Positions 57,882 to 64,000 of a stretch of DNA of 64,000 bases are shown here, in pieces (the first letter of the stretch is position 1; each line of letters begins with the position of its first letter). The notes beneath the pieces were generated by a model that saw only the letters and a list, made by a program, of their open reading frames with translations, searched no databases and was not told the origin of the DNA. Source of the stretch: Megaleporinus macrocephalus (lineage: Eukaryota > Chordata > Actinopteri > Characiformes > Anostomidae); contig CM038716.1 of NCBI GenBank assembly GCA_021613375.1, forward strand, positions 4,735,684 through 4,799,683, given 5' to 3'. A program made the translations under genes and the position numbers.

Positions 57882-60800
57882 TGTATAGATAGATAGATAG
57901 ATAGATAGATATTTCAACAAGGGTTGAAATTGCTGTGTAATTGATGACCCTGCCCTGGGATGGGGGGTCTCAGAAGCACGAGGAAAGCGCATGGCCTAGA
58001 CTTAATGTATTAATGTATTAAAGGGTAGCTTAAACGCATGTGATGAATAAATGGTTAAAGACTGAGTCTATACTCTACACTATGCCTCACACACAAAAAA
58101 TCAGACAGTTTGTAACTATTCATTTTGGCAAAGAGTCATTTGAGAAGCAGCTACGTGTGTTTTAAAGCTCCTGTGGTATGGAGAACAGTCTTAGGTTCTA
58201 CACTGGATGACTAAGAAACGGTTAGCAATGCAACTTTTTTTTAAGTTACTACTGAAAGAAAGATGTTACACGTGTTAATAATCTTAAAATAATCTGCTAA
58301 GATTAGATAAACAGGTAAACAGGTGCTGTCCTGCTGCTGTGTTGATGAAGCTCTACGGTATGTTTGATCTTCAAGGTCTCGTGTATATCAGTTGTACTGT
58401 TGTGATCATCTCCACTGTGCAGAGCTGACAGAGCACCACACTGTTGTGCTCACGCTCCAGATAAATCCATGCTTTTAGTAGGCACGGCCATCTCTGCCAC
58501 GCAGCAACGCATGTTATGCTAACTCTCGTAATTTCAGAATCAGTTTTGTCGACGCGTTGCCCCAGCCCTGACCTTGTGCCTGACTCATGGCCCTGGTCTA
58601 ATTTAGCACAATTCCTCATTATATTTAAAAGGTGCAATTTCAATCATGCTTGTATGTTTTTCTGCTGAACTGTAGAGAATGGCAACATAACACACTTACC
58701 TGTAGCAGCAGCTGCTTTCGTCCCTGCTTCATTAACTTCTATCTTAACTTTCTGCAGAGCCTTGGACACATAAACTGGTTTTGAACCTGTGAAGCACAAG
58801 GACAGTGTAAATTATATCAATTATAATAACAAAGGTAATAAATACAAACAGAAACAAATTATCTTTACGTTCACTCATAATATTCAGTTATAAAAGAAAG
58901 AACGATAGATAGCGTGGGTTGTTTGATGCAAATAACACAAGAAATTATTTTTAGTTGCAACACATGCACATATACTGATCAGCCATAACATTAAAAGCAC
59001 CTCCTTGTATCTACACACATTATCCATTGTATCAGCCCCATTTACAATACAGGCACACTTTGTAGTTCTATACTTACACACTGTAGTCCATCTGATTCTC
59101 TGTATACGTTGTTACCCTGTTTTTCAATGGTCAGAACCCCTACCGGACCATCACCACTGAGCAGGTATTATTTGGGTGGTGGATCATTCTAAGCACTGCA
59201 GTGACACTGACATGGTGGTGGTGGTGTGTTAGTGTGTTGTGCTGGTGGATAAGACACAGCAGTGCTGCTAGAGTGTTTACACACTGTGTCCACTCACTGT
59301 CCACTCTATTAGACACACCTGTCTTGTTGGTCCACCTTGTAGATGCAAAGTCAGAGACAGTAGCTCATCTGCTGCTGCACAGTTTGTGTTCTCTAGTCCT
59401 TAATCAGTGGTCACAGGACGCTGCCCACAGGACACTGTTGGCTGGATGTTGCTGGTTGGTGGACTATTCTCAGTCCAGCAGTGACACTGCTGTGGCACTG
59501 ATGTGTCTGATCCACGCATACTAGCGCAACACACACTAACACACCACCATCATGTCAGTGTCCCTAATAGTACCTGCTCTGTGGTGGTCCTGTTGGGGGC
59601 CAGATCATTAAAAACAGGGTAAAAGTGGATAAACAATGCATATAGAAAATCAGATGAACTACAGTCTGTAAGTGTAGCTCCTATATGATAAGTGGAGCTG
59701 ATAGAATGGACAATGTGTGTAGATACAGGGAGGTGGTTTTAATGTCATGATCGGTGTATTTACACCTAGTGTTTTGCTTTTCCCTCCAAAAATGATTCCC
59801 AAATGGCACCCCATACCCTGCAGCCCTCCTTTAACATCAACATGTGCAGTAGAGATAGAAGGCAACAGGCTTGGGGGGATAATAATAATAATGCAGCTCA
59901 AGAACAAATGTAATAAATACATAAATAAATAAATGCATTTTAACTTTTAAAAAATCTCCTTCACCATGTCGTTCAGCTATATCTGTACACATAACCATCC
60001 AAGCTGTATCTTAAGGAAGAGTTGGCTGCAAACTGCAGAATAAGGGCCGGGAAAAAAAACTTATAGCAGCTTTTTACACCTCTAATCTGACTGAGGGCAG
60101 GTTAGGTTTTAGATTTTTGAACAATAAACAGCTATTAAACCAATCAGGGTGGGCCTCTGACCATTCAGGGAGTGCTGGAGGCCTCAACTCACTTAGTGTT
60201 GTCAATTACGTGAAGAATACTGCCTATTCATCAAAGGAAGCAAATTATTAATTATAAACATTCAGTACTAAAGGCAACAGTGTCAGCAGGTTTGCTTTAA
60301 AACCGCTGTAAATGTTTTACCGTCTACATATTTATGTCACTTGTGCTTAAGCATTAAGCTTTCATGTGCATACCCTCACAAAATAAGTTACGTTTTTATA
60401 AGTAAGCATGTTTTTTTACCTGTAAACACATTTTTAACAAGTGAAGTGGGCAAAAACTACATATATTGTGAGTTGTGAAAGGATCTAATTGCAGGTGTCT
60501 TTATTAAAGAAGTAATATGTAAAATATATATATATATAACATTCCAAAATTAATTAAAATTTATCAACAAAATGTAAAGAATTAACAATTTTGACATATG
60601 GCAACAACGTCTATGTATCATGTTGCAGAGATATCTACCAAAGTTAGCCTAACCAGCTAGGCTGGCCCAGCCTGGGCAGTAAGTCACTGCTGCATGGAGT
60701 TGAATCAGTGCAGCGTGAGAGAATAAAGTAGTAGCACTGCTTCCCTGGCGGCGTATTTTAACCTCCTGTCAATCATGGTGAAGCTGCTGCTCCCGGTTAT

Positions 60801-63800
60801 ATCATTTACAAGACGCGTAGCCAATTAAAGCAACAGTAAACGCAACGGGGGCAAGTGACCGTTATAACTCTCGGCAAGAAACCACATTAGGCAGCAAATA
60901 AAAGAAGTGAAGAAGAGTTAACACTGGTGCTGCTTTTCTCCACCAGAGACACTCTTGGAGAGTAAATGGGTGAAGTTTGATATTGAACTAGCATCTCTTT
61001 GATTGCCAGTGCAACTCAGTAAGAAACCTTGTCTAAATTGAACTTGCTTTGTAAGACAGGCCTCTGATCTGATTTACAAGATGCGTCAGATTTGTGCCAC
61101 ATTATTTCTGTATTGTAAACCTAGCATATGCTACCAGTCAAAAGTTTGGATGCACCTAACGAAATATATATTTTATATTATATTATACAAAGATATTTTC
61201 TTAATGCATTGTTTAAATACCAAAGTGGGTGCGTACCAGAGATGGGCACTCAAGTGAGCGACTCGAGTCAAAGTCGGCTAGAAAAAGACTTCAGACTTGA
61301 CTTGAAACTGGTCCCTAATGACTCTCGACTCGACCCGACTCACACTCGTCCAAAATAACTCATGAACAATAAGAGTCAGTCTGTTATCCAGGCACCTTTC
61401 TCATGACTTATCACAACATCCGCTAATCGTGAGCCGGAAATCGGAGAGACGTGTCAAAAGTAAACAAACACGGGTGGCATGGCTTAGGCTGGAGTACTGT
61501 ACATGGTAGTCTTCGGCTACAGGAAGTTTAAAGTCCTTGGACATAAACGAAGGGCGGCAAAGTGTAAAGAATGTGGGAAACAAATTAAAGACTCTGGAAC
61601 GACCATGTCAAACTTCATAAGGCATGTAAAAACTAGCTAATATATCAAATATAGTTATTTTCCATCTCCTTTTTCCCCCATCATGCATCCTCATCGGGCC
61701 AGACTCAGTGAAAAGCCACTCTTAAATTTGATCTGAATGTTATAGCAGTGCTATGGAAAAATGTAGGACACACCTACTGAGCCTACTGACAACCCTACTT
61801 AAGTCTAAGTTGTAAAGTAAGTTTTATTGTAATGTAACCAGCAGTTGTTGTTCACTTTACAAAAATGATATCACTTTTAGTTTGCTCTATAATCTAAAAA
61901 TGTTAAAAAGAGCTTGAGAACAAAGAAATTGTTATTTTCTTTTAAAAAAAGCATACAATTTTAAACAAAGAAAAGGAAGCACTGGAGTTAAAAATACAGT
62001 TGTGTTTTGTTAACATGGGGAAATATATATAGCTGTGAATTTACTATCATACACTTAAATATGTTGTATTGACTTGAGACTTGGACTCTAGCCTAAAGAC
62101 TCATGACTTGACTTGGATTTTCCTATATACAAAAATATTTCCAAAACAAACATTTGAATATATGTTTAAATAGACTATTACCCTTTTTTATAACACCCCT
62201 AAACTATTTATCAGAAACAACAAGATCTCAGCATGTATACCATTGTCTTCAGTCCTGTTAGAAAAGCAGCTCACGAAGCTAATCTAAAAGAGACTATAAA
62301 CATTCTTTAAACCACAACCAGATGCTTTATTCTGGTCCAGACATAAAAATGTGTTATTTTATAGATTTGCTGTACATTTATTCACTAATATTATTACTAT
62401 TAAAATTACTATTACAAATAAAAAAACTGGGTGGGGGGCTCAAACCTTTGACAAATACATCATACATAGAGTGTACATAGTAACTAAAGCCTTGTTGTAG
62501 ACCAGCTGTTAGGTGTTATGTCTGGGATATTGGTTACAACACATTGCTTACAATAAACAAAGGTTATATACGAAAAATCTTGAAGCAGAAAAAAAATTAT
62601 CACTCACTGAGGTGCCTGAAATCAGCTTTCCCCTCATTAAAAACGTCCGTTATACCAAGAGCAGAAAGGGGACCTTCCAGATTCACCTCCGCCTCCGCTG
62701 TAAACCTACCCCAAGCCACAGAAAGATTAAGAAAGAGGCAGAGAAAAGGAAAGGAAAGGAGAGGATGAATGATGGGAAAGATGTGTTTTGGTTTAAATGA
62801 AAGCAGGTGCAGCTCACCAGTACTTCTCTGTATGTTTGCAAGCCTGTAGGTGGAGCTATATTCACGGCTGTGCTTACTTTGGAAGCAGCAGGCGGATCTT
62901 GCGCTGATGTATCATCTTGGTCCAGTCCTGCACCGTTGCTGAGGAGAGGTGAGGCAGGATGGCTGCCAGAGGCGTGGCCTCCTCGGAAGGCAGTGCGATA
63001 AACATGCTCACGCTGTTGCCGTGATAGGGCAACTCTATGACCTTGTACTTCACGTCGTCAGGGGTACTTGTTATGCCTGAGTAAAAAAATAAGAAGACAG
63101 TGTGGGAAAGTTACTTACCATATAGGAGCTACACTTACAGACTGTAGTTCATCTGATTCACTGCATACATTGTTTATACCCTTTTACCCTGTTCTTTAAT
63201 GGTTAGGACCCCCACAGGACCACCACAGAGCAGGAACTATTAGGAAGGTGGATCATTCTCAGCACTGCAGTGACATTGACATGATGATGGACGGAACACA
63301 AACTGTGCAGCAGCGGATGAGCTACTGTCTCAGACTTTACAGCTACAACATGGACCAACAAGCTAAGCATATCTAATAGAGTGGACAGCGAGTGGACACA
63401 GTGTTTAAAAACATACCAGCACAACATACTCTAACACACTAGCACCTGATCTCAGTGTCACTGCAGTGCTGAGAATGACCCACTACCCACAAGATACCTG
63501 CTCAGTGGTGGTCCTTTGGAGGTCCTGATCATTGAAGAACAGGGTAACAAAGTATACAGAGAAACAGACGAACTACAGTCTGTAAGTGTGGCTCCTATAT
63601 GGTCAGTGGAGCTAATATAATGGACAGTGTGTATAAATACAAGTCTTAATGTTATGGCTGATCAGTGTATTAATTCAACATATAGTATATAATACAATAT
63701 ATGCATATGCTCATGTTTTTTGCACTGCAAGCAATGGGTTCATGCATTTGTAGTTCTAAATCTGTCTTTGTGGACTACAAACAGTTTGTGAGGAAGAAAA

Positions 63801-64000
63801 AAAATCACCAATGTTGAAGACACCAAGTTGGGACATTGTGGGCACTTTGTAGATTGTTCCGTCTTCGCCGGTGAAGCTTCTAATCTTAGTGTTCTGGGCT
63901 TGGAAGCGCGACTTCCAAAGGCCTTTAAAGTAGATGGAGTTCACCGCCACCAGTCGCGTTAAAGCCGGGTCCAACATGTCCGGCTGCACAAGACTCTCGA
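52849..64000 (-). CDS. serpine2: Clade E serpin, SERPINE2-like (glia-derived nexin), C-terminal part, gene runs off the right edge
   Basis: Exons in transcript order: 64000-63809 (5' part outside the window), 63076-62878, 62705-62608, 58786-58700, 54222-54139 and 52886-52849 (TGA). All junctions are GT-AG and in phase, giving about 232 residues. The protein is an extracellular serine protease inhibitor of the serpin fold. Visible landmarks are YFKGLWKSRF, ELPYHGNSVSMFIALP, the inhibitory hinge EAGTKAAAATAT, the reactive loop MARSSPPW with a predicted Arg-Ser scissile bond, the serpin signature VDRPFLFLIRHNP and the C-terminus GQINKP. The short-side-chain hinge predicts an active inhibitor; arginine at P1 predicts trypsin-like targets such as thrombin, urokinase and plasmin, as known for SERPINE2. 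The ARSSPPW loop and GQINKP end fit SERPINE2 and not mammalian SERPINE3. Being next to wdfy1 also fits. A teleost serpine3 cannot be fully excluded. Confidence 0.85.
53085..54060. mobile_element. Degraded Tc1-like transposon
   Basis: Near the left, AAGTATTTGGACATTGAC and GTATTGGAGTTGAA appear; near the right, the inverse TTCAACTCCAATATGCTT. The middle (53400-53600) keeps recognisable Tc1 transposase-coding sequence (the CTGGTGAAGAAAAACC region and GTCAAGAATGCC-like blocks), broken by stops. It fills most of the last serpin intron. Confidence 0.6.
54248..54283. repeat. (TA)n microsatellite
   Basis: A TA tract about 25 bp upstream, in transcript sense, of the serpin reactive-loop exon. Confidence 0.93.
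54335..54500. mobile_element. MITE, family C diverged copy
   Basis: Contains ATTGCTGTCCAATGCAAAAC, CAAGTGATTTTGAAGC and TTTCTATTGGCCCATTCGTC. It lies in a serpin intron. The stretch 54500-56730 holds no gene or repeat I can name. Confidence 0.45.
56740..57322 (+). mobile_element. Tc1-like element with transposase C-terminal remnant
   Basis: Inverted ends CAGTTAGGCCCAGAAATAAT (left) and CAGTTAGGCCCAGAAATATT (right, inverse strand), each flanked by TA (56738-56739 and 57323-57324). The interior encodes, across frameshifts, the C-terminal part of a Tc1 transposase (TAAVKAWQ, then a GFQISGSHCLQ-like stretch). It is internally deleted and non-autonomous. Confidence 0.8.
57658..58570. mobile_element. 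hAT-type MITE, family E, intact ends with target duplication
   Basis: Starts TAGGGCTGTACC and ends CCCCAGCCCTG, flanked by perfect 8-bp duplications ACCTTGTG at 57650-57657 and 58571-58578. It contains a (TA)n tract then a (GATA)n tract at about 57834-57911. It ends about 130 bp from a serpin exon. Confidence 0.88.
57834..57911. repeat. (TA)n plus (GATA)n inside a MITE
   Basis: About 46 bp of TA followed by AGAT/GATA tetranucleotides, expanded within the family E element and absent from its other copies. Confidence 0.93.
58972..59759. mobile_element. MITE with about 65-bp terminal inverted repeats, family D, full copy
   Basis: The left end CTGATCAGCCATAACATTAA continues to CATTATCCATTG. The right end is its inverse (the GTGTGTAGATACAGGGAGG region and GTTTTAATGTCATGATCGG). 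The arms match over about 65 bp. Fragments lie at 7655-7965, 11145-11712, 39110-39665 and 63118-63671. I recognise the end as a common fish MITE; no transposase is present. Confidence 0.85.
59760..61235. other. Serpin intron stretch without recognised features
   Basis: AT-rich intron sequence with short open frames only. The single notable motif is CTACCAGTCAAAAGTTTGG at about 61131-61149, a transposon-end sequence related to the minisatellite core at 533-2049. Confidence 0.5.
61240..62130 (+). mobile_element. hAT transposon relic keeping a BED zinc finger
   Basis: Opens with AGAGATGGGCACTCAAG and repeated GACTCGA motifs and closes with inverse-like ACTTGAGACTTGGACTC motifs. At about 61507-61639 the + strand encodes a short frame with CKECGKQIKDSG and NFIRHVKT, giving C-x2-C and a single downstream H before the stop: the start of a BED finger, normal for hAT transposases. 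The frame ends in a stop and the catalytic domain is gone. It lies in a serpin intron. Confidence 0.6.
63118..63671. mobile_element. Long-TIR MITE, family D copy
   Basis: Starts near CATATAGGAGCTACACTTAC and ends CTTAATGTTATGGCTGATCA, the family D right end. The outer left arm is shortened. It lies in the serpin intron between the exons at 63809-64000 and 62878-63076. Confidence 0.75.

Noticed and set aside
52849..64000. Assignment as serpine3 from the 13q14 gene order
   Set aside because: The reactive loop ARSSPPW and the end GQINKP are SERPINE2-type; with wdfy1 next door the 2q36 order explains the position better. Kept as a stated alternative.

Overview
The window is nuclear DNA from a bony fish, most likely a teleost. 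It has split genes with GT-AG introns, an AT-rich background, many (TA)n, (CA)n and (GA)n tracts, and dense fish-type repeats: hAT and Tc1/mariner MITEs, a tRNA-derived SINE and an L2/CR1-type LINE. There are no prokaryotic operons, CRISPR arrays or phage genes. All exons were assembled by eye from reading frame, splice sites and similarity to known proteins.

Three protein-coding genes are supported. (1) A short-chain dehydrogenase of the DHRS12 family on the + strand, ten coding exons between 3707 and 23988, 320 aa, complete. (2) wdfy1, a WD40 plus FYVE endosomal protein on the - strand, twelve coding exons from 50915 down to 27714, 409 aa, complete. (3) The C-terminal part of a clade E serpin on the - strand, six exons from the right edge down to 52849. 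Its reactive-site loop and C-terminus resemble SERPINE2 (glia-derived nexin) more than SERPINE3. Genes 1 and 2 are convergent. Genes 2 and 3 are head-to-tail, about 1.9 kb apart. WDFY1 and SERPINE2 are neighbours on human 2q36, while DHRS12 lies beside WDFY2 near SERPINE3 on human 13q14, so this block looks like one side of a vertebrate whole-genome-duplication paralogon that kept a DHRS12-like gene.

Layout: 1-3.7 kb holds a (TA)n tract, a 1.5-kb minisatellite and a hAT MITE upstream of the dehydrogenase. 3.7-13.7 kb holds its exons 1-9 with MITE and SINE insertions. 13.75-22.58 kb is an 8.8-kb satellite filling most of its last intron. This satellite is built from telomere-like CCTAAC hexamers in 48/54-bp units, which are organised into near-identical 1.6-kb higher-order repeats. 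22.7-27.7 kb holds the last exon and the convergent intergenic region. 27.7-50.9 kb is wdfy1, whose introns carry copies of at least five MITE families and an L2-like LINE with an open reverse transcriptase frame. 51-52 kb is a second minisatellite just upstream of wdfy1. 52.8-64 kb holds the serpin exons with Tc1-like and hAT remnants, one of which keeps a BED zinc finger.

The three genes do not form a pathway. The most unusual structure is the intronic telomere-like higher-order satellite. Other points of note are the paralogon arrangement, a MITE fragment bracketed by an 80-bp direct repeat, and a 57-bp-arm palindrome close to wdfy1 exon 1.
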